From Apoderus coryli (Eukaryota; Arthropoda; Insecta; Coleoptera; Attelabidae): a stretch of 64,000 nt of DNA. Below are positions 45,736 to 58,540 of this stretch, piece by piece. The stretch spans positions 8,907,135-8,971,134 of the forward strand of contig OU452202.1 in NCBI GenBank assembly GCA_911728435.2, written 5' to 3'. Numbering within the stretch: the first letter of the stretch is position 1; each line of letters begins with the position of its first letter. The notes below the pieces were generated by a model. The model worked only from the letters and a program-made list of their open reading frames with translations. It was not told where the DNA came from and made no database searches. A program made the position numbers and the translations under genes.

Positions 45736-47489
45736 ATACATGCATTTAAAAGAACAAACCTTATGACTTTTCATTAATCACAAATTTTTATTAACAAAGA
45801 AAATTGATGACCTTATCATTCAAACCAGTGACCTGTGATTCCTACTATATTAATCTCCAATTAATGAAACACATCTGTTTTTATTGATAATAAATAAAAA
45901 ATACTATTTCTGTTTGAATATACAAACAACAATGAATAATCATTGTGTTATAACAATTATTAATTAGACTATTTTGTTATAGCATTGCAACGATACGGCG
46001 TAAAAAACAGATTTTATTTTCTCTATTTTTAGACAAACAATACAGAGAGTATGGCGAGCCGCTGCAAAAAACCTTACGTCATAATATAGACGAAAGAAAT
46101 CAATGCAATAGAAAATAGTGCAAAATCTTAAGTTGCCTTGTGGCAATAACTTACAATATCTACAGGAAGTCAAAGATATGCATACCAATTTTAACAAAAG
46201 AAAACCCAACTTTAATATCTGATTTTTGCTAATTGCTTGTGACATAATGTAACAAGTTATGTTGGAAATTTGCATCAGACACTATGCTTTCACAAGAGGT
46301 TTCGTTGATCTGATTTTACCAAACAACTGTTATTTTAAACTTCAAAAACTAAAGCCAACTACTTGATACAGATATATTTAATAAACCTAATTTGAATTTG
46401 TGATATCAAAATCAGATAAACGAACTTACTAACAAATTATCCCTCACTCCTCAATATCTCCCTTCCACTCCTAGCAAATAGGCGTAGTTAAGTTTTTAAT
46501 TACATACCCAACAGCACAAAGTCATATTAAATTCTATAGACCAGGCTTTGAATTAAAGCTTTCCTTAACTTGCTATATTGCATATTGAATTGGTGTTGAA
46601 ATCTTTTCATATCATCTACTGGCCTATTATTGATAAAAATGCTTTTGGTTGGAACTGAGAAGATATCAGATATGAATAATCTGAAGAGAATAACGATCTG
46701 GTAGATTATCAAAATTCATAACATAAATTTTTTTTGAAGAGATTGACCTGAATATGCCTGAATAAATGGGCGAAACGTTGGTTTGGTTATAAAAGTTTGT
46801 TTTTTTGTTGTTTAACCTTCATCACCAAAGAACATAGATCCACCAATCCTACAAGCAAATAATGTTTTAGAAACATAATATACTGTCCCTACGTACCTAT
46901 TATATTTTAAACATGAAAAATAACATTTTAGAGGCTTTAGGTAAATAAGAAAATAATTTATTTCCCTGTTTTAAAAGATCCGTATCAGTTATTGGTTTCA
47001 TATTTATTATTTATGAAAAAGAGGAAAAATAATAGAACTTCAATTTTATGGAAAAATTTTAGGTAATAAAACTGTTTTCCTAAAAGAAAATAAATCGTCG
47101 AGGTTAAGGTAAAAGAGAATTAAAGATGAAAAAAAAATCAAACTTTGGTTTCTGATAAAATAAAGACCAATTGAGTTTGCAAGTTACTACAATGAAAATT
47201 GCTTGTCACAATCAAATTTTATGGTGACGCTCAACTACGAATCAAATCAAATCACACTGGCCTCTCATAAGCAAATTTTGGATCTTGTTTTAATAAAAAT
47301 GTTTTAGTTTTGCATTATTTATAAATTAATAATTTAGAATATATGAAAACACGTAGCGTGTTTCAGGAATCTCCGTTATCAGTTGGATATAACTAGTTCA
47401 AAGAAATGCGTGAAACATTCAGTACTGACGTCCAGAATATCGTAAAATAAACTGTTGCCCTCGAGGCACGAATAGTTTTCCATATTTAA
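45736..47489. other. unassigned sequence with one hammerhead-like trace
   Basis: 46750-46778 reads CTGAATATGCCTGAATAAAT then GGGCGAAAC, a degraded version of the hammerhead core order. No gene. Confidence 0.4.
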
Positions 47490-48960
47490 GTGTAAATGTA
47501 ATATTTCTGTAACCTTTTTGTCATTTATGTTTTTCGTAAGACTCTTGGTCGCAAGCTATATTTCCAAATAATTTTAATTTTATTGTAGACATCAGATATT
47601 TTTTATTTAAATCATTCTGTATTTCGAATATGATTAGGAATTTGTTTTTATTTTGTCCCTATTTCGACTATTTACGAACGCTTTTGTAAGCAAGTTTTTA
47701 TTATACATTTCGTAGGTCATATTGTATGAAAGCTATAAACTACTCAATATATCTGCTATACTTAGGAAATATGTTTTAAATTTTTAACCCCTTTCTACAC
47801 TCTTCTCGAATGCCTATGTGCTCTAATTTGTTTATGTTAAATGTTATACGTTATATTCTTTTAAATCAATGAACATTATTTAATATTTCTGATATAATAA
47901 TAATATGCACTTTATTTTCAACAGGCAACGCCCAATTACAGAAAATATTGTACATAATACCCAAATATAATATAATATAATTAATTAATTTACACCTACA
48001 TAATAAAATACGTGTTGATGATTGAATATTAGTTCTGGATAAATTTTCATAAAATATCTAAGTAGATCTTGTTGCTTGGCGTGTTACAAGGGAGTTTATT
48101 TTAGACAATAGATAACTGCTGTCAATGTCACCTCTCTCATACTACTTAAGGAGTGTTAGTTCAATCTTTCTAAAAGTAGACCAATATCCGAACCTAGACG
48201 TTATCTTCTCGATATGCTAAATATATTAGGAAGCATTTGTGTATGGAATCGAGTGTATATGAATGACAGTTATATATTGGATGCCAAACAATTTGTGCGT
48301 ATTATATTAGAGGGTACATACGCATAGAACAACAATTGTTTGAACATTATAATATATCATTTTTACAGTCTAATCTTTTTGACCTACTATTTATGAACGG
48401 CTATGTCAAAAAGTTCTCTTATGCTGCATTTTGTCGGTTATCTTATATCAAAACTAATAATAATAATAATATAATATTTATAATTAGCCAATTTTTGTGA
48501 TATGTTTGTATAATATGTAAATACACAAATATTTCAATTTTGACCCCTATTTACACTATTTGTGAACGCCTGTGTGAACCAATTCTTGTATGTGACATTT
48601 TTTAGGTTACATTTTATATCATCTATAAAAAATTATTCCGTATTTCAAATAAGTTTATTTAGGAAATATTTTTTTATTTTGACCCCTTTTCCACTATTTA
48701 CGTACGCCTATCTAAGCAAGTTTTTTATGATACATTTGATAGGTTATATTTTACCAAAGCTATAAATAGCTATAGTCAATATTTCTTCTATGTTTAGGAA
48801 ATATCCTTTTTTTTAAGTTTTCAACCCCTCTTTACACTTTTTCGAACGCCAATGGGATCTATTTTTATGCTTAATGTGGTTATACCTATTCTATTAAACT
48901 AATGAAAAATTATTCAATATTTCGGATTTTAAGAAATGTAAATTTTACAACCCCTGGGCT
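47490..48960 (+). repeat. diverged tandem array, unit about 150-170 bp
   Basis: Several units share the order: TTTTGACCCC or TTTTTAACCCC, TATTTACACTATTT, GAACGCCTATGT, TTTTTATGATACATTT, AGGTTATATTTTA, AGCTATAAA, then TTTAGGAAATAT. Units are visible near 47655, 47790, 48390, 48540, 48680 and 48820, with non-repeat sequence at about 47890-48370. Divergence is high, so the array is old. Confidence 0.6.
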
Positions 48961-48999
48961 ACGCTCAATGTTTCCCAAAAGTTAATCAGCACCTAGACA

Positions 49000-49090
49000 T
49001 ATCTTGTAGTATTTTTGTACTAATATACAGGCAGACACACAGACAGACATTTTTTTGAACTACTTATTTAATTATATAATATCAGAAAGC
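49000..49090 (+). repeat. AGACAGAC-type tail
   Basis: CAGGCAGACACACAGACAGA at about 49028, a microsatellite-like motif that often marks 3' regions of insect retroposons. A similar one lies at 49638-49665. Confidence 0.45.
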
Positions 49091-49279
49091 ACGTATTTCC
49101 GGTGTTCTGAAAAAATCGGTTGTCTCACCCCAAAAACTTTCCGAAAGGCTGAACTATCGATATCGCCTCAATAATTTATAGTCGAGTTCACTGCGAATGT
49201 TGTACAGTATAATTTAAAATATAATATCACCTGGGTAACGAAATGTTTTCATCAAAAATTTAAAATCTAAAAAAATAGA

Positions 49280-49500
49280 CTATTGTTGATATTATTATTA
49301 TACAAATAATAGTAATAACATTCTAAACTAACCCAGTTATCTAACTACTTTATTCAAAAATTAGAAATAATTACCACATGCTAAACTAACCCAACTACTT
49401 TGGGAATTGGAAATAAGAGAATCGCCAGAACAGGGAACTAACCGAGGACATTCCGCACCCAAAGCAACGTCGATTACCACTGAGTTACGAGCGATGGAAA
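49280..49500 (-). mobile_element. tRNA-derived SINE (degenerate)
   Basis: On the minus strand, from about 49500, a tRNA-like head has box A (TAACTCAGTGG), a TTTGGGTGCGGAA anticodon region and a box B relic (GGTTAGTTCC). It is followed by an unrelated body and an ATAATA-rich end. The pattern is that of insect SINEs with a tRNA-like 5' head. Boundaries are approximate. Confidence 0.5.
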
Positions 49501-51287
49501 AAGAAATGATACCAAATTGCATAAAAGTCTGCGGTCACCTTACTACAAATTTGTAACTTTTAAGCGCAATTGTTAAATGTTCATCCTATGACTCCCCCAA
49601 ACTCATATACCAAAATTAGCTGAATTGGTTGAAGAATACATACAGACACACAGACAGACTTCCATCTGGAAATTGTCTTAATCGTCTCTATTTGATAATG
49701 TGTATGAAAATAATTGTGTCTTAAATGTGAAACTTCTTTAAATTTTTATTTCATATGTACGACTTATTTTGCCTTTATATTATTTGGATCTCAAGCTAGT
49801 TATGTCTGTTGTTTGCTAATTTTAATGTGTACCAAAAATTCCATCCTTTCTTGTCCTTCCCCACATGTTTATTGCACTATATTCTGGACTTCAGCGCTGA
49901 ATTTTTCGCGGCATTGTGTATCCTTGTATTGATGACAAACGACTGTTGATCGGGATCCGATCTGAGAAACATGGACTACTTCCTCAGATCAATTTAAGTG
50001 TGAGATTCACTGACCAATATTTCAATTATTAATATTTTTCAATGCCATTATCACTCAAGCCAAAACTGTAATTACAATTCAAATGAAAACATTACCTTAA
50101 AACTGAACTGAAGACCAGATTTGCGAATTTTACCAATCTACTCATTATTTTTATAGCAACTTACATAAAACAGAAAAACTAAAAGAATATGAAAAAGCAA
50201 TAAACCCAAAATCGCATATCAGTCAATATCTTCCCAAACGGTTTCCCATATATATTTAAATAAAATTCCATTTTATAATATTTTATATAAAAGCAATCTC
50301 GTACGATATTTTCAATGCATGCACCACACGCCAGAATGCTTTTTTAACTCTTTTGCTTTTCTACATAATATGTATCCAGTATACCACAGAGCTACATTTT
50401 TATATTCGATTTATTTTTGGCTGACTCGGCTCTGGTTGGAAAAATATAGCCTAACTCAGTGATTTCCCGCTTATATATTTTACATCAAAATAAAAGTTTT
50501 CCTATTGATGAACCTATTATGTCATGCCGGCCGTTGTACACACCACTGCTAATCAGCTCTTAGCAACAAAACATAGGAAAACAGCAATTATATTGATAAC
50601 TCTTAGGCATTTAATAATGGACGTAGGATAGTTTCGAAGCCATATTAAAAATTAGTGAAATCTTGAGGTTCAGGCGTCAGACCGCACTGGTGCCAGTAAT
50701 TTGGAAGGGTATGTTCTACATTCATCAAGAAAACAAAAATATGGTGGTCACGCCATCTATATATAAATAAGATGGATATGTTATGATTCCAGCTGCACTC
50801 ATTGGTTTTAGAACAACGAAAATGCCATCTGGCACATTAGTTCTAAGATTTCTTCCATGTTTTGTGAAAATAGAAATTGAATGTGGCTTTCACAGCTTGC
50901 TGATAAAACTTGAATTTATCATAAGTTTGACCACCAATATTATCGTTGGGTTGGGTTTGGTTCTGTAAACCCCAGATAACTTTTCAGAATCTGTTATAAA
51001 AACATATACCTACGTGATATTATTCGGCATAGAGGGTAGCTTCCAAATTAATACGCCTGTTCAGTGAAAGAAATTTTTAAATACTTATTACATAGTATTT
51101 GTTTATTTTTTGTGCAAAGACTAATTTTTAAAATATATAAAATTTAATAGATAATCATCAATACATTATTTATTTGGTTTTAGTTAGGTTAATAAGTAGT
51201 CTGTCTGTGTAAAGTAATGAAATAAAATAAATTTGTTGCTTTTAACTTACCATTCTTTTATGCAATATAAAATAGGTGTAATAAATA
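49501..51287. other. no recognisable gene
   Basis: The frames 49714-49932 and 50783-50968 have no known motif. Confidence 0.4.
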
Positions 51288-51817
51288 ATGGCTTCAATTT
51301 CAAGTGTTTCTGTAAATGATTTTCAACCGGGGGAAGATATCGTGGAAATTCTTCTTAACAACGGCTTTATCAAATTAAATTACGAACAAAATTGGAAATC
51401 AAGATGCGCGGCAGACCTACACCAACTCTAAAATCATTAGGCAAAATAAGGTTTTAATATAACTCACTTTGAAAAAAATCCATGGTTAGCGAGAAGCCAT
51501 GTAAGAAATAAATTGTTTTGTTGGTACTGTTTATTATTTTCCAGTGAAACTTCTTCTATTTGGGATAAACTGGGTTAGGACGATATTAAAAATCTAGTAA
51601 GAGGCATTGAAAGGCAGCCAAAATGATCATCAAATATAAAATCAAAATTATTTGATAAACAAAATATCCCGAATGTTGCTAACTCTGGGTATAAATAATA
51701 AATTGAGAATTATAATGAAAAAGTTAAATATAATCGGGATAGTACCTCCAGGGTGGCGGGGAAATTTGTCTAGGTAAGTTTAGCCTTCCTTGTTAAATGA
51801 GTTGTGAGCCGCCACTG
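51288..51817 (+). pseudogene. hAT transposase N-terminal fragment with TTF finger, plus right terminus
   Basis: ATG at 51288 opens MASISSVSVNDFQPGEDIVE; after frame changes come KMRGRPTPTL and NPWLARSHVRNKLFCWYCLL then WDKLG and IKNLVRGIER, the zf-TTF zinc-finger region at the start of ZMYM-type hAT transposases. The catalytic domain is deleted. The segment ends at GTTGTGAGCCGCCACTG (51801-51817), a plausible hAT right terminus (CAGTGGCGGCTC inverted). The left terminus was not found. It complements, but belongs to a different copy from, the hAT relics at 1.1 and 31.6 kb, which keep only later regions. Confidence 0.72.
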
Positions 51818-52929
51818 TTTTCAGGTATCAACTTTAAAATGATGTTTATAGTCCAAATGAAAACTTATCCTAATAGATTTTTTGAACTTTCAATTAAATT
51901 TAATGGCATTCGATATTATAATAGTAGCCTACAGCAACAGTGCAAAAGTGCCCAAGTTAAAAAAGAATAATTGATAACAACCATTCAGAACAACTGTGGA
52001 AACCATTCAGTCTGAACACAGGAAATCATTTTTTATTTTAATTTCCATGTTGTAATAAACAAATTCGAAAACAAGTAGGACAATAGTTTTTCAATTTGCA
52101 TACATACAATCAAAAATTAGGCCATGCATGTGGATGATAATGGTATTGGCCCCCAAAATCTATCATCATTTAGACAAATAATTATTACGAATAATACTGA
52201 ATTAAAAGTTTAGTGGTTTATTAAATAATGAAAAAATTAAGTTTATCTATTCTTCATCATCAGAGACTGAATGAAGAAGTTCTTTGATTTTTTTAACTTA
52301 TTACTGCTTTTCAATCAATATCTACGCATTCACAAGCATAGTAGGCTCAACAGCTTTCCATATTCTGTGTATTTCTCTTATTTTAGATTTTCTCTTCCTT
52401 ATTTTAGGCACGTTGCGTATTCATTGCTATCCATCAGAAAGAAACGACCAGAAAAACACTTCGATTATTTAAATTTGACCGAAAAGGGTTTGGACGCTGA
52501 ATGCCAAATAAGTCGTAAGATACAAGAACACCAATATATTTTATATGGACCCTCTATAACCGAAACATAAACACCTAAATTTGCTTACACACTTCTTCTG
52601 AAAATATTGCAAGTTATTTAATGTGAATATCTTGTGGAAATTTTAAATCTGAATTTAAAATGCAAAGGAAAAATAAAAGATAGTAATACAAAACAATCTG
52701 CTGTAATTCACCGCTCTGTCTATCTGGATTGAATTATACTGGATTGGAGATGTTTCTTACCAAATTGTTTTAGCTACAAGGCATTTGCAGCTCTAATAGT
52801 TTCAAACAACTCTAGAGCCATTACACAAAAGCCTAAATTTTCATGTCATTGTTTGCAATGTACTCACAAAAAACAATCTTATTAATTAAAAGGACTTCGT
52901 GTCCGTAAATACAATAAACGAAAAATAGA
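51818..52929. other. no recognisable gene
   Basis: A 99-codon frame at 52271-52570 has a hydrophobic start and a charged end but no recognisable domain. Confidence 0.4.
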
Positions 52930-53180
52930 CAAGGGATTTTGCCTGCTAATGCAGGGCCTCAAACTAATTCAGTAGAACCTGACCAATGCATGGGTCGACA
53001 GATACTGACGAATTCGTTTCGCTCTTATTATGAGCTCGTCAGAGTACCATAGTAGTTGCCCATCTTCAATAACGGCCTGCATTTAAGCACAGCGAGATAT
53101 ACATTAGCAGATAGATATTATGTAAACCGTACCATGTACATACACATAGTAAGGCATATCCCATCATACAGAGACCGAAA
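52930..53180 (-). repeat. dispersed repeat with intact hammerhead, copy 2
   Basis: Counterpart of 42158-42404. The two copies diverge throughout but keep the same length and order. Oriented so that the ribozyme is on the minus strand. No ORF, no obvious target duplication. Confidence 0.85.
53001..53048 (-). ncRNA. type I hammerhead ribozyme candidate, complete
   Basis: Minus strand: stem I 5' strand GGTACT (53048-53043), core CTGACGA (53042-53036), stem II GCTC/GAGC with a 7-nt loop (53035-53021), GAAAC, stem III ACGA/TCGT closing on AT, triplet GTC (53009-53007), then stem I 3' strand AGTATC (53006-53001), giving six pairs including one G-U. Every invariant core nucleotide of the hammerhead fold is present. 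Predicted cleavage is between 53007 and 53006. Self-cleavage itself is inferred. Confidence 0.85.
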
Positions 53181-54579
53181 AAAGCCATTGTATAGATGAT
53201 TGTATAATGAGACCGTTGAAGTCCTCATGGATTTTGGAAACAGTAGGTATTATGGTTGTTGATAAACTCGCCAATACTTAGAAAAAAATATTTTACACAT
53301 GTTTACATGTACCTAAAGCATTTTTATTTAAATAAAAATGAATTAAGTTTTTCTCAGTTTGTCACGTTCATTGTAATATCTACGAACATGGTAAAAAAAA
53401 ACTAAATCAAACGACTAAAATTCAAAAATGATTTATCGGTGACAAGTTAGTCTTTTCTTTTATTTTGCCACGGAATAAGTTGCAACCTTCCCCTTATATA
53501 CCTTACAACAGCCTGAAGGAGCCCATCATTTCGTGAACAATATCCCTTGTGTCAGTTTTACTGTTTGAAAATTATAAGTTATGTGCCTTTTTGTGGCAGA
53601 ATTTTTAGGGAAAATGGTTTATTTCGTATATAACTCGGCTGCAGTCACAAATATTATGAGAGATATTGGTAGAGTTTATAGTAACCATGGTATCTTACTA
53701 CTAGAATTTTATACGGATTTTTCATTTACGCAACTTTATAATTTAAAATTGTAGTTAACTTAGAGTTTTGATATGACCAGAAACTGTACTAATGTGATTG
53801 TTATTATTATTTTTGGTAAACTGACAGCAACTCAGAGCAAATCATAGTGTAGAATAAATTATGGGACGCATCGTCCACGTCTTTTCGTGTGTTTAGTGTC
53901 TTTAATTTTGTAAAAATGTTGCCTACGATTTTGAGCTTTGTTTGTAATTAAAAATTTTCTGAACCTTTTTGATTTGGTTGATATCTAGCGTTTCTAAAGT
54001 TAGTTTAAAATAATATAAAAAACCACAACTGGAGATCCCTTTGTAATGTCAATACCGACAGCAGCCGTCCATAGGCGCACCCTTTTAACTTTTCATAACC
54101 ATGCATGCCCTACGATATTTTAAAACTCCTTTATGTATTAACAATTGTATGTTCATTTGTATAAAAGTATACTGTATTTTTCCTTGACGCTCCAACACGG
54201 CAACATATAAACCTACGCTGAAAAAGACTGTTTTTGTTTTTAGAAGTTTAGACATAGATGCACACGTACTTAGTCGGTGTTCGAACAGCAAGGAACATAG
54301 CTTTATAAAAATTAATACTATTGTTAATACTTGTTTGGCATATAAGTAGATACATTTATAATAATATGCTTCTGATATTATAAACAAACAACAAATTTTC
54401 AATCAGTGATATTTTCTATAGAACGTAAACATTTTATAATATGTGTATTCGTCACTTCATTATTTTCAGACCTTAACTGATGATAAATATTTAAAAGAAG
54501 ACGCTGGCTTTGCACATGTAAATCTTGATGCTTAAACTCCCAACGTGTTCCGCTCGTGTCGTATACTGGCCGTGTCTAA
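53181..54579. other. no recognisable gene
   Basis: AT-rich; the minus-strand frame 54402-54085 has no known motif. Confidence 0.4.
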
Positions 54580-54581
54580 TA

Positions 54582-54926
54582 CAGTGACTGCAAAAAGTTC
54601 CATCCACTTGAGGTTTTATTAAAAAATATTATATAAGTTGATAGATCTTCTTTCATTTTATTAATCTAAGAAAAACTATTGAACAGATCATGGTTACAAT
54701 ATTCTGCCACCGTGTTTTACTGAGGGACACAAATTTTCTTGTTTAAATTCCACATTAAGTCTTTGCCATACCATATCATGTCCATCCGATTATATTTAGA
54801 TCAATCTGAGGAAATAACCCAACCCAACCCAAAAATTATTTGTTTCATTCATATATTTTTTTGTAAACTCTAATCCTTTTTTTTTTTTTTGATTAATCAT
54901 TAACCCAATACTTTTTCCAATCACTG
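54582..54926. mobile_element. Tc1-type MITE (345 bp)
   Basis: Inverted ends CAGTGACTGCAAAAAGT (left) and ACTTTTTCCAATCACTG (right) between TA dinucleotides (54580-54581, 54927-54928), a terminus type common in Tc1-like elements. Non-coding. Confidence 0.7.
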
Positions 54927-56525
54927 TAGTTAGTTTTATTACTGTCGGTATCCTTTGGCAGGCATGATTTATTATACGTCTTATATACGAGGGAAAAATA
55001 TATCAAAAAACGATACATTCGATGCCATTTTATAATGTAAAAAGGCATGATAACGGATAGGCCCGGTAGAATCGTTTAATGTATATATTTTACATTGACT
55101 TTGGATACACTCTACCTAAAAAATGTGAAAGTATACTCATATTGGATTTCATTGTACATTTTCACCAAGACTGATTGAGTTATACATAATTTTCCTCTTT
55201 TTTTTTACTGAAAAAAAGGAATGCGGACTGGGAGTTTGATGTTAGTATTTTTGTCCAATAAATCCATATTAGTACCGGAAAGTTAATAAAAAATCGATAA
55301 AAATTAAAATTCAAAGGTAATTTTTATAATAATTGCAACATTGCATTAACCGTTAGGGGTATTTTTGTTAAATAATTGATTTTTTATGGAAAAAGCTGTG
55401 TTAAGCATAATAATTGGTAACTTAAACATTTTGAAAATAAATATAAATTACCGAAACACTTTATAATAATTTTTGAAAGATTTTGAAAATCTGAATACGT
55501 TTATTTTTGAAAAAATAGAGGAAAATAAAAAATTGAACCAGATAGCTGAAAATTGGTAACTGGATAAAAAAGTAAAATACAGAGAAACTTTTTTTTTTAC
55601 ATGTTTTGACATTTAAAAAAATTTGACCATTTTCTTAAATTTTCCAAATTTTGACAGGCCAGGAAAGTCACCTGTATGTCATTTGGCATCATTTTTAAAG
55701 CAAAAACACATGGCATAATTAAATACTAAGGAAAAAAATTTCCCATATGACGCGCACTTTCTTTGTAACACTGTATTTGTATATACGCTAAAATTCTTTG
55801 AAAGATAAAATCAATAAAATCAGAAAAACAATAAAGGTAACGTAGCCTTATTAAAATGCATTAGTTTATTTCAGTTTGAATTAAATTTCATATTTCTCTA
55901 TAAAAAAATATTATTAGTCATTTTATCATAAATCTGAAATTTAATTAAACACACCTCTAACTCATTCATATAGATACAGTTCACTTATCTACATAACCCA
56001 TAAATTATACAACAATTTAAACATAAAACAATGCACAATATTATGTGAAATTGCAATTGCGATAAAAGCGCATAATTCATTATGTTTATTGTTTATTAAA
56101 ATTTATTTGCTGTTGGCTTTACGTATAATAAATATTATTTTATTAACCTATTTTAGTGAAATTGTATAATTATATTATATACATATCTATATATAATATA
56201 ATACTACAAAAAGTGTTGCATATAATACCTATTTCTGGGTATCTAAAGAAATATACCGTGTAAAATTTAGTGCTGTCTTGATTAGGCATTTTGTGATGAT
56301 TTGCCTCGATAGGGCCGAAACATGTAATTATTAAAACAATTTAGTGGATGCGACAGTGTTTTATCATCCAACAAGCAGCGAATAGACTTAGTTGCAATCC
56401 TCGAGACAATAGTTCAACCTTAAAAAGAAATTGAGATCGAATGGAATATACCAATACATTTCTTGCACTTCTAATAATGAAATAAAAAATATATCGATAC
56501 ATTTCTTGCATCTCTATGACCCAGT
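54927..56525. other. unassigned sequence with one hammerhead-like trace
   Basis: 56295-56325 reads GTGATGA, GCC, TCGATA, GGGCC, GAAAC, ATGTA, the hammerhead order with C3 replaced by G and no stem I. No gene. Confidence 0.4.
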
Positions 56526-56622
56526 TCATTGAACTTTTTTTATTATTATTGAAATTGTAGCCCGTCTGCACATTGGGGTCATTGAACTTTTATTATAATT
56601 ATTGAAATTGTAGCCCGTCTGG
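56526..56622 (+). repeat. short tandem duplication
   Basis: TCATTGAACTTTTT followed by ATTGAAATTGTAGCCCGTCT occurs twice, starting near 56526 and 56580, a period of about 54 bp. Confidence 0.75.
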
Positions 56623-58188
56623 TGAGAACAGTAAAAAATCAATATTCGAATGCCAAATGTGTCAACTTGTGTCATTTAAAAACAATTCTGCCAGATTTAG
56701 TTCATGTGAATAGTAGTAAAATAAAAATAAGTGTAAATTAGTAGTTTTTTTTTAGATAAAATTATGTTTTAATATATATTATTGTGGGAGTTGAGTAAAT
56801 TAAATTTGTAGGAAAATCAAGTATCTAATAATGTTCCATGTGTAAATCTATTGTGTAATGTGTGGATTTATTGACGAAACTGTGCTGGAATATGTTTATG
56901 GTGAAAATCTTCAAATAAAGTGTGGCATCACAGAATTTCTCATCCTTTCTTGATTTTGCCAGATTTTGAATGAATTAAATGTAATGAAATAAAAATAATA
57001 TGGAATTTTTTCAACAACGAAATTATTTTAGCAAAGATAAAATAAACTTGGAGAAATTGATTTTACGTTTAAATATGCATCTGCATGTGTTTCGGGTGTA
57101 AATAGATTTCAGATTAATTACACTATTGCGGAAATAATAAGTACGAGGTGTAGGATAGAGATAATTTCAAAGACATTCTGGCAGCAGAGCATTGTAAGTT
57201 AATATGTTGTTTAGGCGAGTAGATTCCATAAGAATAACACACAAATCTGTTTCCTTTTCTAATGACTTCACTTTAATGAAGAAAGTGACGCTTTGGGAAC
57301 TATTTGAAAAATGTTTCCCTTCAAAGAAGCCTCAACAAAAGTAAACGTTGCATTGCGTTGCCTATTTAAACGTTTTATTATAGTTAATATAGTGGACATC
57401 CACGGACTCCTTTATCTATAATTATTTTATTCGTGTCATTTTCTATCAATTCGACGGATGGTTCCATTTAGACAATTTGGTTGTATGTCGATTATTTTAT
57501 TCGTACCAATTTTAGTCAATTCGGACGTGGCATTTGAAAAGATATCTTGCATATTTTCTATAATACAAAAATATTATTCTCCTGCATCTTTCTAATAAAA
57601 AAATAGATTGCAGATCATTTCTATAGAAACAAGTTTGATATTGGTTATGAACATTCAGATTTGACTTGTGGTTTAAGCTTTTTATTTTATAACTATATAA
57701 CCTATAACTGTGGATAGTTTTAGGTTTTAGTTCTTTGTACAATTCTTAGTTTTGTATTGATCTCCGTGCTGTTACCAGAGCTGTAATGAAGCATTCGAGG
57801 GCTGCAACAAAAAAAAAAAACAACAAATAAAATTCGTATTTTCTAATAAAATACCCGCAATTATTGACTGAAAACGACTACTAATTCAAGTTGTCAGGGG
57901 ATGCCTCTATTAAGTTCGGTTGTTTTCTCGACAAATTATTATCAAAGTTCGTAAAAGTTATTAGATTATACAGGGTAATAAAGCACTATGGAATTATGTT
58001 GTTGTCACAACAATTTTTTTCATAACTGTTCGTCATAGTTTTAAAACGAAGGTAAATTAATATTATTGACAAAATTGTTGGTTGTTAAAATGATCGAAAT
58101 TAGTCAATTATATAGGTACATTTCGGTTTGTAGTAAAAAAAATAAATTTTAGTATAATCAAAATCTTGGATTTTTATGTAATATTAAC
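56623..58188. other. no recognisable gene
   Basis: A 35-bp imperfect direct repeat (ATTATTTTATTCGT, then TCAATTCG) lies at about 57421 and 57491; TTATACAGGGTAATAAAG at 57966 is an isolated foldback-type end. Confidence 0.4.
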
Positions 58189-58540
58189 AAATATAATTGC
58201 TGTCTCAACTAATGCTTGTCAACAATAACCGATTGTTAATATTACGTACCATTATTGTTTCTATGCTGTTCTGGGTTAAATCAACATTCATCAAGCCGTA
58301 ATATTGACGGTAAAATCATATCACAAAAAGCGTATGGGTGATACTTATGTTTGCGTAGTATAAATAAATAAATATAATTGCTGTCTCAACTAATGCTTGT
58401 CAACAATAACCGATTGTTAATATTACGTACCATTATTGTTTCTGTGCTGTTCTGGGTTAAATCAACCTTCATCAAGCCGTAATATTGACGGTAAAATCAT
58501 ATCACGAAAAGCGTATGGGTGATACTTATGTTTGCGTAGT
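58189..58540 (+). repeat. recent tandem duplication, 181-bp period
   Basis: Two units (58189-58359 and 58370-58540) differ at about three positions (ATGCTG/GTGCTG, ACATTC/ACCTTC, ACAAAAAG/ACGAAAAG) and are separated by TAAATAAAT-type sequence. The unit begins AAATATAATTGCTGTCTCAA and ends TATGTTTGCGTAG. Such high identity amid old repeats indicates a recent event. Confidence 0.92.

Noticed and set aside
52255..52285. CTGATGATGAAG on the minus strand
   Set aside because: No GAAAC follows; only part of the core motif is present.
52271..52570. 99-codon ORF as a membrane protein gene
   Set aside because: Hydrophobic start is explained by T-rich composition; no homology or conserved motif recognised.
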